Positions 43,986-51,744 of a stretch of 59,179 nt of DNA are shown here, in pieces; positions within the stretch are counted from its first letter, which is position 1, and each line of letters begins with the position of its first letter. The stretch covers positions 1 through 59,179 of the forward strand of contig JABMOP010000605.1 in the NCBI GenBank assembly GCA_013204125.1, written 5' to 3'. Below the pieces are notes generated by a model, which was given only the letters and a program-made list of their open reading frames with translations, had not been told where the DNA came from and did no database searches. Both the position numbers and the translations under genes were made by a program. Source of the stretch: Rhodospirillales bacterium (lineage in GTDB: Bacteria; Pseudomonadota; Alphaproteobacteria; Rhodospirillales; UBA2165).

Positions 43986-45188
43986 CTACATTTTCTGATC
44001 TAAATCACGGTCGAGTTCGGTATGATCGAGTTCAGGCACTATTCTACGCAAGGCATTTGTGATGTCTGATTTACGCCATACATCGTTACGTTTGATCTGA
44101 GATATTTCTTCTAAAAATGCAGCGATGGCTTGGCGATGGCCTGGCGACTCGATCACTCTTCCAACTGATGAAAAGCCTGAATAATCAATATCGTCCCCAA
44201 CCCGATAAAATTCTTCGAACTGCTTTTCTCCGGTCGTATCCGAGGGCGCAAAATGACAAGGCCATTTTCCCGACACTTTTCCCATAGCCGCTTTAGCTTC
44301 TTCGTCCGACCCGCAGACCAACGCTTCATAACCTTGAAATTGTAAGAAACGTCCGGCGATTTCCGACAAACTGGTTAATGCCGACATATCAAGTCGCGGG
44401 AAAAAAGCGGCGCGGTTTTCTCCCAGGAAGGCGGCAAGAAGGCACAATTGGCCTGCTTCATCGTGTGATATGAAATATCGCTTGATATCACTCGGCGCGG
44501 CGATGGGTTGATTTTTAGAAAAGCGATACTGAAACCCTTGCAATAAACTACCGTTGGAAAAAGCAACATTGGCAAATCTTGCTGTCGACGTATGAACTTT
44601 CTGGGCATGGGCAAACAAAGTTTGTTCCATGAGGTTTTTCGTTGCACCCATTAAATTCGTAGGTCGTACCACCTTGTCGGTGGATACTGAAAACGCTCGT
44701 TTGACATCCCATCGTTCCGCCAAATCCAAATATTGATGTAATGCGCGAACATTGATGTCGATCATGCGCATTAAACTAAAAGGATCGCGCTCTGACCGCA
44801 CATGCTTCATCGCTGCAAAATTAAGAAAGTAGTCGTGGGAGGCGTATTCCTCCAAAAGGCGGTAGAAACCTGTGCTGCCAAAATCAATGCTATAGGTGGC
44901 AAATTCCGGTAACTGGGAAATTTCGGTTGAACGAAGATCGCGAACCAACTCCACCATGGAATTCTCATTAATATCCACCAAGATGAGTTTCCGCGGATGG
45001 TATTGGGAAACGAGCTTCACAAAAGCTTGGCCAATCGAGCCGGCGGCGCCGATTATCAATAACTCGCGACCAGTTATCACATCCATTAATCTATCGTGAT
45101 TAGCAGCGATATCATCGGCAAAGATAGACTTCGTCCTACCGAGTACGGCTTCAGACAACAAATTAAGAGGGTTGCGGAGTATATTCAT
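43986..45188 (-). CDS. legB: nucleotide-sugar 4,6-dehydratase (LegB, FlaA1/PglF type, soluble)
   Basis: 400 residues from the ATG at 45188 (MNILRNPLNLLSE); an ATG at 45245 would add a short tail without family features. NAD loop IIGAAGSIGQAF (45-56), active site FSVSTDKVVRPTNLMGATKN with Thr170, Asp171 and Lys184. Met180 stands where classical SDRs have Tyr, as in PglF-type enzymes. The N-terminal membrane domain of CapD/PglF is missing. It makes the 4-keto-6-deoxy sugar that opens the pathway. It is the first gene of the minus-strand array, facing the 0.85-kb control region. Confidence 0.88.
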   Translation of the reverse strand: MNILRNPLNLLSEAVLGRTKSIFADDIAANHDRLMDVITGRELLIIGAAGSIGQAFVKLVSQYHPRKLILVDINENSMVELVRDLRSTEISQLPEFATYSIDFGSTGFYRLLEEYASHDYFLNFAAMKHVRSERDPFSLMRMIDINVRALHQYLDLAERWDVKRAFSVSTDKVVRPTNLMGATKNLMEQTLFAHAQKVHTSTARFANVAFSNGSLLQGFQYRFSKNQPIAAPSDIKRYFISHDEAGQLCLLAAFLGENRAAFFPRLDMSALTSLSEIAGRFLQFQGYEALVCGSDEEAKAAMGKVSGKWPCHFAPSDTTGEKQFEEFYRVGDDIDYSGFSSVGRVIESPGHRQAIAAFLEEISQIKRNDVWRKSDITNALRRIVPELDHTELDRDLDQKM

Positions 45189-45598
45189 GATTGATGATTC
45201 TAGGGGGCCGGACACGCTACCGCAGACCAGGTGAATCCGAATCACCCGGCTACGTTAATTTCAGCCAACTTTTGGCAATTGGGCGCAGGCGTTTCAGACC
45301 TGCATCAAAAATCGGCCCGTAATATTACCGTTCAAGTCGGAGGTGAAATTTAAAAAAAACATTACTGTTTTTGCCGCACATCATTCTATCTTCGGGCGTT
45401 TAGATTAACAGATCACCCGCTAAATGCCGTTATTTGTTGTTCATATTGTTTCAAATTTCTATCCGGTAGCAATATTTTGACCATGTGACTTGATGACAGT
45501 TCCAACGACCGCCAACCCGCTGACCAAAAAATTTAAAAGTTACTGCACTGCGTCATGACCAGTAGCAACAAGGTTCCAAATAACATCGTGCTCACGGC

Positions 45599-45628
45599 GT
45601 GAACGCTACATCGTTCACGATATGAACG
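45599..45628. promoter_or_regulatory. clustered inverted half-sites (operator candidate 1)
   Basis: GTGAAC (45599-45604) and GTTCAC (45613-45618) form a pair 8 bases apart. The same CGTTCA (45612-45617) pairs with TGAACG (45623-45628) 5 bases on. Three half-sites in 30 bases, matching the motif found near the plus-strand start. Confidence 0.5.
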
Positions 45629-45803
45629 TCAAGTGTATTTTGGTAATTTGTGACCGTTGGAGGTTATGGCCAACAATCTTCTTTCGCTTTGGTAATTCTA
45701 GCGACGATCCTGCCAGAAGTAACACATGACGTAACGTATACAGATAAAAATAGATCGCACTATAGCACAGAACCCCACGCAACGCATTGATAAGGTTGGT
45801 TTT

Positions 45804-45851
45804 ATGAAAAATTTTGGGTATTGTGGCGCTGCGTTCCTTGAAGGCAGATGA
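45804..45851 (+). pseudogene. possible N-terminal vestige of a WlbA/WbpB-type dehydrogenase
   Basis: ATG followed by 14 codons: MKNFGYCGAAFLEGR, then stop. The first ten residues fit the conserved start of WbpB/WlbA UDP-sugar dehydrogenases (MKNF...GAAG). No more of such a gene follows. Too short to be sure; chance is possible. Confidence 0.25.
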
Positions 45852-45933
45852 CTTCAGTGCATGTCCGTCTCAATATTTAGCTGAAAGCAAGTGCTTGGAT
45901 AGCTAAATTTTTAGCAGGTGCTGCTCATATGAA

Positions 45934-45963
45934 TTGACATCATATTTTCTTGACGTTCATAAC
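45934..45963 (+). promoter_or_regulatory. candidate promoter of the winged-helix gene
   Basis: TTGACA (45934-45939), a full match to the -35 consensus, 18-base spacer, then CATAAC (45958-45963) as -10 with four of six matches. The -10 lies inside the palindrome at 45955-45969. A weaker second pair, TTGACG (45950) and AATAGT (45972), overlaps it. Confidence 0.45.
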
Positions 45964-45969
45964 ATGAAC
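45955..45969. promoter_or_regulatory. perfect palindromic operator candidate GTTCAT-AAC-ATGAAC
   Basis: Six-base arms, three-base centre, over the candidate -10 box and 74 bases before the GTG of the regulator. A further half-site GTTCAT follows at 45978-45983. A bound protein would block the promoter; autorepression by the neighbouring gene is the simple reading. Confidence 0.55.
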
Positions 45970-46042
45970 AGAATAGTGTTCATCTTGTGATCATTATGCA
46001 AGTTAATGTTTCCCATGTGGGCATTTTCGATAGGCTGATTTA

Positions 46043-46684
46043 GTGGCGAATTCGCGAAACAACGCTTCAGATACGGATGCAGAAACACTGCTCGGCGTTT
46101 TGAATGCTATTGAGAATAATAGCCGTGTAACGCAGAGAGCCGTGGCTAGTAATCTTGGGATCGCCGTTGGCTTGGCCAACGCCTATCTTAAACGATGCAT
46201 CAAGAAAGGTCTGATCAAAGTATTTCAAGCGCCGGCGAATCGGTACGCTTACTATTTGACGCCAAGTGGCTTTTCTGAGAAAAGTCGATTGACTGCACAA
46301 TATCTGTCAATTTCATTCAATTTCTACCGCGAAGCGCGGACGCAATGTTTGGAATTAATTCGAATAATCGATGAGAATAATTGGAACAGAGTGGCGCTTT
46401 ATGGGGCAAGCGATCTTGTCGAGATTATGACCCTGTGCGTTGCCGATACAAATGTTGAATTGCTCGGTGTCGTTGATAAAGAAATTGAATTAGATAGATT
46501 TTCCGGTCTGACTGTTTTCCAAAATATCGAAGAAATGGATCCCATTGATGCGGTGATCGTGACGGATATAAAAAATCCTCAGACCACTTTTGACGAAATT
46601 ATCAAAAAACTGCCGCGAGAACGAGTATTGGTTCCAAGATTTTTTAATATAACCCACCACCAACCAGTAACCAAAGAGCAATGA
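46043..46684 (+). CDS. winged-helix regulator with C-terminal Rossmann-like domain
   Basis: 213 residues from a GTG. The N-terminal part (about 14-75) is a MarR/Lrp-like winged helix: LLGVLNAIENNSRVTQRAVA, then NLGIAVGLANAYLKRCIKKG as recognition helix and YAYYLTPSGFSEKSR as wing. It is like the regulators often set at the head of exopolysaccharide loci. After a helical linker, residues about 115-205 read NRVALYGASDLVEIMTLC, then VELLGVVDKE and IDAVIVTDIKNPQTTFDEI. This is like the Rossmann-type N-terminal domain of PglD and could bind a nucleotide sugar. It probably controls the divergent arrays through the GTTCAT sites. Confidence 0.8.
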   Translation: MANSRNNASDTDAETLLGVLNAIENNSRVTQRAVASNLGIAVGLANAYLKRCIKKGLIKVFQAPANRYAYYLTPSGFSEKSRLTAQYLSISFNFYREARTQCLELIRIIDENNWNRVALYGASDLVEIMTLCVADTNVELLGVVDKEIELDRFSGLTVFQNIEEMDPIDAVIVTDIKNPQTTFDEIIKKLPRERVLVPRFFNITHHQPVTKEQ

Positions 46685-46843
46685 AACCAACAAAAATTAG
46701 CGCTTTGGATACGGTATCGGAATTCTAGATATCGGGGTGGGGGAATAGAAGCATGATATTTCTAATTGAATTTCGAAGTACCGTTAAGTCTTGGTGGCAT
46801 TTAGGCCTCGCCTGATTGCCATCATGTGCCAAATCATCAAGCA

Positions 46844-46870
46844 ACTCGGGTGAGATAATTCACCCGGAGT
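46844..46870. other. stem-loop after the regulator gene
   Basis: CGGGTGA (46847-46853), loop gataat, TCACCCG (46860-46866), with three more pairs after a one-base bulge. No T tract follows on the plus strand, so it is not a classic terminator. The rest of 46685-46969 holds no gene I can support. Confidence 0.4.
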
Positions 46871-46969
46871 GCGGTAGCATAGCTAGACCCTTTTGCCGGA
46901 TGAACTAAAATAATGGTAAACGTCGACGTCTTCGATCTTTTTGAGCATAACGGTAATTGAATATGACCA

Positions 46970-47361
46970 ATGAACACTAACAATATAATTACCGTCGCCC
47001 TCATCGGCTGCGGTTGCATCGCCGATCGCCATGCTCGGGCTTTGGTCAGTGTCGGCGGCGGAGAGTTGGCCGCTGTAGGCAATGTCGCGCCTGACAAAGC
47101 GCAAGACTATGGCGATGAGTTAGGTGTCCTTTAATTGCCAACTATCGCGAAATGGTGGCCACTTTACCGGAAATAGATCCGGTCGCGGTGATCACACCAT
47201 CGGACATGACTGCCGAACTTGGTGCTGAATTCATCAAAATATATGGCGCCCATGTGATCATGGAATGTGTCAACAGAATTTACTGCGCAGACCCCGAGCG
47301 GAAGGAAAATTGGGATTTGAGTAATTTTGTTCCCTCTTCCGCCAGCAACGAACAAGCTTGA
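46970..47361 (+). pseudogene. broken Gfo/Idh/MocA-family dehydrogenase
   Basis: The first 54 codons from ATG 46970 are a typical NAD(P)-binding start: ITVALIGCGCIADRHARALV, then GGGELAAVGNVAPDKAQDYG, and run into TAA. A shifted frame goes on with NYREMVATLPEIDPVAVITP and AELGAEFIKIYGAHVIME, the next part of the same fold, then loses similarity and stops at 47361. So there is a frameshift near 47130 and the whole C-terminal domain is missing. Unusual residues (GCGCIA for GCGRIA, ITPSDM) show further decay. The family includes WlbA-like enzymes that oxidise UDP-sugars. Its end overlaps the TTG start of the next gene. Confidence 0.82.
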
Positions 47362-48392
47362 AAGCCCTGCGTTCATTTTGTTCGGTTTGCGTGATCACTT
47401 TTGTGGCGTTGATCGTGCAAGAATTTGCAGTTCGCTTTACCCTGCCTGACTTCAATCCGAATAACCAACTACGATTCAATCGGCCCGATGGATCCTTGCC
47501 GGTTTTGGGTCCCTTGGGCAGGCAATTCCAGCAGGTGAAGAATTCCGGTGATTACAATGTCTCGGTCACCTTTAATCGTTACGGCTTACGCGATTCCAAG
47601 GATGTAAAATTGGCGGTCGCTGAAGACATAATTTTAGTCGGCGATTCTTTCGCCTTTGGTTGGGGCGTCAAGGAGACCGAACGCGTATCTGAACAACTTG
47701 AACGGCAACTTGGGCGAAAAATTTTTAATGTTGCTACGCCCAGCGATGTTCCTGGTTACAAAAAATTGCTGGATTATGCGCGATCAATCGGCGCCAAGAC
47801 GCGCAACGTCGTATTACTCTTCAATATGTATGATGACATCTTGTACTACGACGCGCCGTCGGCTCCAGTCCGTCCTATCCCAACAAAAAAGGTTAAAACT
47901 TCACCCCGGTGGAGCTTTCAGTCCGTGAAGGAATTTTTACTCGCCAATTCGAGTCTCTATTTCCTATCAACCTCCGTAATAACCCAAAATAGTTGGCTCC
48001 GTCACCTCGCCCTCAAAGCTGGACTGATCGTCCCCTTGACGATTTTAAGTAAGCGGACCATTGATGAGCGCGCTATTGCGTCAACCGTCAAACATTTAAA
48101 AATGATAGCCCAAAGCTACAACACCCTAATATTGTTGATTCCCAACCGAGGCATTTGGATTGGCGACAATCAGGCCTACGAGCGACAGGTTCACAGCCGA
48201 TTCCTAACGGCCCTGCAAAAATCCGGAATTCCTTTCGTTGATATGCTTCCATTTCAAGAAAGAGATGGAAATCCAATGCGTTACCATTTTGTCAATGACG
48301 GACACTGGCGACCGCTGGGCCATAGTCTGGCGGCATCTATCCTGGCCGAGCGAATGAGCGCCATGAAGCCAAACGGGCGACTGGGTCAATAA
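47358..48392 (+). CDS. SGNH-hydrolase-fold protein, partner of MBOAT protein
   Basis: 344 residues from a TTG that overlaps the stop of the broken gene; no ATG lies near, so the original start may have been lost by the same deletion. A membrane anchor (SVCVITFVALIVQEFAV, about 9-25) leads to a periplasmic domain. The SGNH serine is Ser97 in ILVGDSFAFGWGV and the His is in VNDGHWRPLGHSL near 325. It resembles the acetyl-accepting partners of MBOAT proteins. The next gene, an MBOAT, overlaps by one base (TAATG). Confidence 0.82.
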   Translation: MKALRSFCSVCVITFVALIVQEFAVRFTLPDFNPNNQLRFNRPDGSLPVLGPLGRQFQQVKNSGDYNVSVTFNRYGLRDSKDVKLAVAEDIILVGDSFAFGWGVKETERVSEQLERQLGRKIFNVATPSDVPGYKKLLDYARSIGAKTRNVVLLFNMYDDILYYDAPSAPVRPIPTKKVKTSPRWSFQSVKEFLLANSSLYFLSTSVITQNSWLRHLALKAGLIVPLTILSKRTIDERAIASTVKHLKMIAQSYNTLILLIPNRGIWIGDNQAYERQVHSRFLTALQKSGIPFVDMLPFQERDGNPMRYHFVNDGHWRPLGHSLAASILAERMSAMKPNGRLGQ

Positions 48393-49912
48393 TGCTTTTC
48401 AGTTCGACGGTGTTTATCTTTGCCTTTTTGCCGGTCGCGGTAGGCGGCTATCTCCTCGTCGCTCGCTTTACCAATCAGGCGCCTGTTTTCGGCTGGTTGA
48501 TTATTTGCTCGCTGTTCTTTTACGCCTATTGGAACCCGCCCTATATTGCGCTCCTTCTTTTATCGATCATGGTAAATTATTTGGTCGGCATAGAGTTGAT
48601 AAAGAATCACTCCAAACGCACTTTGCTTTTCGGTGTCAGCTTCAATCTTGGTCTCATCGCCGTTTTCAAATATTTTGGGTTTTTCATTGGATCGATCAAT
48701 ACCGTTTTTTCAGCCTCCTTACCGGCGCCTACGATCATCTTGCCCCTAGCCATTTCGTTCTTCACCTTTCAGCAGATCGCCTATTTGGTCGATGTTTATA
48801 AGGGCGAGGTGGAGGATTCCAATCTCCTTCACTATATTCTTTTCGTCAGTTTTTTCCCGCAGCTGATTGCCGGACCCATTGTCCACCATAAGGAAATTGT
48901 ACCGCAATTGGCGGCGCGCGCGGCGCGGCACTTCGAGTTTTCGGATTTCCTCTCTGGCGCCGCCATATTCATCATCGGCCTGCAAAAGAAGATCGTCATC
49001 GCCGATGGCATTGGCGTCCATGCCGATACGTTATTTTCAAATCTGGCGGGCCAGGACCCGACTCTAGTCCAATCCTGGATTGGAACGCTGGCCTATACCT
49101 TTCAGATTTATTTTGATTTCTCCGGCTATTCCGATATGGCGATCGGTTTGGCCAAAATATTTGGCATCCGCCTACCGGAAAATTTCAACTCCCCTTATAA
49201 AGCGGTAAATATTATTGATTTCTGGCGGCAATGGCATATGACGCTATCGCGCTTCCTGAAGGAATACCTCTACATCCCACTCGGCGGCGGGCGCAAGGGC
49301 GGCGGGCGGCGCCATATTAACATATTGATCACCATGCTGCTTGGCGGATTGTGGCACGGGGCGGCATGGACGTTTGTTTTCTGGGGCGCCCTTCACGGAT
49401 TGTTTTTGACCGTCAATCATCTTTGGCGGGCGGGCCGAAAGGCGCTGGGTCATGATCTGGATCGCTCTTCTTTTGTTGGATGCATGACTTCGCGCGCGCT
49501 TACTTTGCTCGCGGTGATCGTCGCTTGGGTGTTTTTTCGAGCCGAAAGCTGGCCTGACGCCTTTGCGGTGTTACGTGGCATGGCCGGATTGAACGGTGTC
49601 CTGTTGCCTGCGACCTGGGCGGCTATATTTAGCGAGAATACGGGCTTGGCGGCAAATTTAGGCATTCAATTCGTCGAAATTTTGCCCTATCAAATCGAGA
49701 CCTTGATAAGCTTGGTGGTCCTGGGTGTCATCGTATTAGCGTTGCCCAATACCAGGGAGTTGATGGCTTCGCGCGGTGAGCTGAGACTCTATTTTGGAAT
49801 TCCCTTGAGACTCCCTATTACTCCCTTCATCGTGGTTTTTGGTATTGTCGGACTTTTGGTTGTCCTGGCTCGTGGGTCTCAAACTACCGATTTTATCTAT
49901 ATGGTTTTTTAA
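48392..49912 (+). CDS. MBOAT family O-acyltransferase (second copy)
   Basis: 506 residues with about ten membrane helices. YFDFSGYSDMAIGLAKIFGI, FWRQWHMTLSRFLKEYLYIP and LLGGLWHGAAWTFVFWGAL, with the conserved His residues, are classical. It is homologous to the copy at 11217 but in the opposite direction at the other side of the array. With the SGNH partner it would O-acetylate a periplasmic glycan. The last stretch before the next gene (49913-49957) has no clear ribosome site. Confidence 0.93.
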   Translation: MLFSSTVFIFAFLPVAVGGYLLVARFTNQAPVFGWLIICSLFFYAYWNPPYIALLLLSIMVNYLVGIELIKNHSKRTLLFGVSFNLGLIAVFKYFGFFIGSINTVFSASLPAPTIILPLAISFFTFQQIAYLVDVYKGEVEDSNLLHYILFVSFFPQLIAGPIVHHKEIVPQLAARAARHFEFSDFLSGAAIFIIGLQKKIVIADGIGVHADTLFSNLAGQDPTLVQSWIGTLAYTFQIYFDFSGYSDMAIGLAKIFGIRLPENFNSPYKAVNIIDFWRQWHMTLSRFLKEYLYIPLGGGRKGGGRRHINILITMLLGGLWHGAAWTFVFWGALHGLFLTVNHLWRAGRKALGHDLDRSSFVGCMTSRALTLLAVIVAWVFFRAESWPDAFAVLRGMAGLNGVLLPATWAAIFSENTGLAANLGIQFVEILPYQIETLISLVVLGVIVLALPNTRELMASRGELRLYFGIPLRLPITPFIVVFGIVGLLVVLARGSQTTDFIYMVF

Positions 49913-49957
49913 TTAGCAATTTATAAATTCAATTTCAGCTATGAGTATCTAAATTCA

Positions 49958-51031
49958 GTGGCCATCTCCAATACTATCCTCAGCGATCCCTATGACATCC
50001 TGCGCTGTCCAGAATGCACAGGCGAAACTCTGTCGCCCAAAGGCGCTGACGCCCTGGTCTGCACAGCCTGCAAAACCGAATTTCCGCTAGTGGACGAGTT
50101 CGGCTCGGCCTCACTCTTGGCCAGTGCATCAAAATCCGCCATCAAAGAAGACATCCAAAAATGGTGGGGTGATCTCTATAAACAAGCCTATGAGGGTCAT
50201 GAGAACGGACTCGATAGAACGATGATGGCCGCACGTTTGATTGAGTTGGAAGATCTGTTCAAAAAACGTCAAATGCTGCCTGTCGTAGAAATGCCGTTGG
50301 CAGAACTGACCGGGAAGCGCGTTCTGGAGATCGGCGCCGGCGCCGGCGCCCATTCGGCCCTGTTCAAATTCCAAGGTGCGATCATGACCTCGGTTGATAT
50401 CACGCCTGAAAGGGTTTTGGCGACGGCACGCAAACTGGATTTAGTCGAGGCGGGGGCGGGCAACACCTATCAGGCCGACGCTGAAAACCTGCCCTTTCGA
50501 GATAACAGCTTCGACATCGTCTATTCCAACGGCGTGCTTCATCACTCGGAAAATACTGACCAATGCATCGATGAGGTCCACCGTGTCCTAAAGCCGGGTG
50601 GTAAGGCGGTGATCATGCTATATTCACGCCATTCGGCGATATTCTGGCTGAATATCCTGCCCCGAGCTCTGTTGACCGGCGAGATTTTCCACTGGCCCGA
50701 GGCCCAATGGATCGGCCGCCTGACCGAAGGAAAACCAAAATTCGGCGAGACCAAAAACCCCATCACGCGGGTTTATTCAGCCAACCAGATGCGCCATCTG
50801 TTCCGATTCTTCAAAATAGAGAGCTTGCGCAAAAATAGTTTTCAGTTTGATAACTTTTGCATTCCAAAATTAACTCAAATTCGAAATGCGGTCTTCCCGG
50901 CTTTCGGCAAAAAGGCTCATCCTGGTGGCTTAATGGTTTATGGCGCACCCTATGTGGCCGAGACTAGGTTGGAGCTATATCTAGGGCGCTATTTTGGGTT
51001 TGGCTGGAACATCGTGGCGGAAAAGAAATGA
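49958..51031 (+). CDS. SAM-dependent methyltransferase with N-terminal zinc ribbon
   Basis: 357 residues from a GTG. A Trm112-like zinc ribbon comes first: LRCPECTGETL and LVCTACKTEFPLVDEFG (four Cys, about 17-39). The methyltransferase core follows: GKRVLEIGAGAGAHSALF, MTSVDITPERV, FDIVYSNGVLHHSEN and LKPGGKAVIMLYSRHS. From here on the DNA is richer in GC than the left part of the window. The stop overlaps the SDR start (ATGA). Substrate unknown. Confidence 0.87.
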   Translation: MAISNTILSDPYDILRCPECTGETLSPKGADALVCTACKTEFPLVDEFGSASLLASASKSAIKEDIQKWWGDLYKQAYEGHENGLDRTMMAARLIELEDLFKKRQMLPVVEMPLAELTGKRVLEIGAGAGAHSALFKFQGAIMTSVDITPERVLATARKLDLVEAGAGNTYQADAENLPFRDNSFDIVYSNGVLHHSENTDQCIDEVHRVLKPGGKAVIMLYSRHSAIFWLNILPRALLTGEIFHWPEAQWIGRLTEGKPKFGETKNPITRVYSANQMRHLFRFFKIESLRKNSFQFDNFCIPKLTQIRNAVFPAFGKKAHPGGLMVYGAPYVAETRLELYLGRYFGFGWNIVAEKK

Positions 51032-51744
51032 GCAATTTAAATGATAAGACGGCGCTAGTGACTGGCGCTACGCGTGGCATCGGGTGGGCCATCGCAGAGC
51101 GCCTTCTAGGGGAAGGTGCAAAAGTTATTGCCACGGGGACCGCCGCCAATGGCCGGGCGCCAGAGGGCTGCACCTACCGGCCCGTGGATTTCATCGATGC
51201 TTTGGCAACTGAAAAATTTGCCGCCGAGATTTCGGCGGCCGGTATCGATATTCTGATCAATAATGCTGGTGTCAATAAAAACGCGCCCTTCACCGAAATC
51301 GATCCGATGGATTTCACCCGCATCCACCAGATCAACGTCATCGCTCCCTTTCTGCTCTGCCGGGCTGTGGTTCCGGCTATGAGGGAGAAAGGCTGGGGAA
51401 GAATCGTCAACATATCCTCGGTCTGGGGCAAGAAAGGCCGCGCGCATCGAGGCACGTATGCAACGACCAAGTTTGGCCTAGACGGCATGACAGCGGCCCT
51501 CGCCGCCGAAGTAGCAGCAGATGGCATTCTGGCCAATTGCGTGGCGCCGGGCATCATCGACACCGAACTTACGAGGCGCGTTCTGGGCGAGGACGGTATC
51601 GCCGAACTTATTGCTGAGGTGCCCATGGGCCGGCTCGGTACGCCCGAAGAAATTGCCGCCTTCGTGGTCTGGTTGGCGGGACCGGAAAACACCTATATCA
51701 GCGGCCAGAACCTCTCCGTCGACGGGGGCTTATCGCGTGTCTGA
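51028..51744 (+). CDS. short-chain dehydrogenase/reductase (FabG-like)
   Basis: 238 residues, classical SDR. TGATRGIG (12-19), NNAG (78-81), active site Ser near 131 (VNISSVWG) and Y-ATT-K (Tyr144, Lys148); the end SGQNLSVDGGL is typical. It reduces or oxidises a keto/hydroxy group with NAD(P). It overlaps the methyltransferase by four bases and the sugar phosphate cyclase by eight, so it may act on the cyclase product, for example to reduce a cyclic ketone. Confidence 0.88.
   Translation: MSNLNDKTALVTGATRGIGWAIAERLLGEGAKVIATGTAANGRAPEGCTYRPVDFIDALATEKFAAEISAAGIDILINNAGVNKNAPFTEIDPMDFTRIHQINVIAPFLLCRAVVPAMREKGWGRIVNISSVWGKKGRAHRGTYATTKFGLDGMTAALAAEVAADGILANCVAPGIIDTELTRRVLGEDGIAELIAEVPMGRLGTPEEIAAFVVWLAGPENTYISGQNLSVDGGLSRV

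Larger units (their letters stand above)
45189..46042. promoter_or_regulatory. divergent control region, 0.85 kb, non-coding
   Basis: No credible gene. AT-rich, between legB (minus) and the winged-helix regulator gene (plus). It holds at least eight half-sites of the form GTTCAT/GTTCAC/CGTTCA or complement: 45329, 45439, 45599, 45613, 45622, 45955, 45964 and 45978. Such spacing on both sides suggests one regulator for both directions. A short WlbA-like vestige lies at 45804. Confidence 0.55.

Noticed and set aside
46837..47104. Minus-strand ORFs opposite the broken dehydrogenase
   Set aside because: They are antisense readings of the recognisable NAD-binding sequence on the plus strand.
51106..51692. 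Long antisense ORFs in the SDR gene
   Set aside because: GC-rich shadow frames of an intact SDR with all catalytic residues.
51521..51736. Longer N terminus for the sugar phosphate cyclase
   Set aside because: It would overlap the SDR gene by over 200 bases and its residues look like an out-of-frame reading; GTG 51737 fits the coupling pattern.
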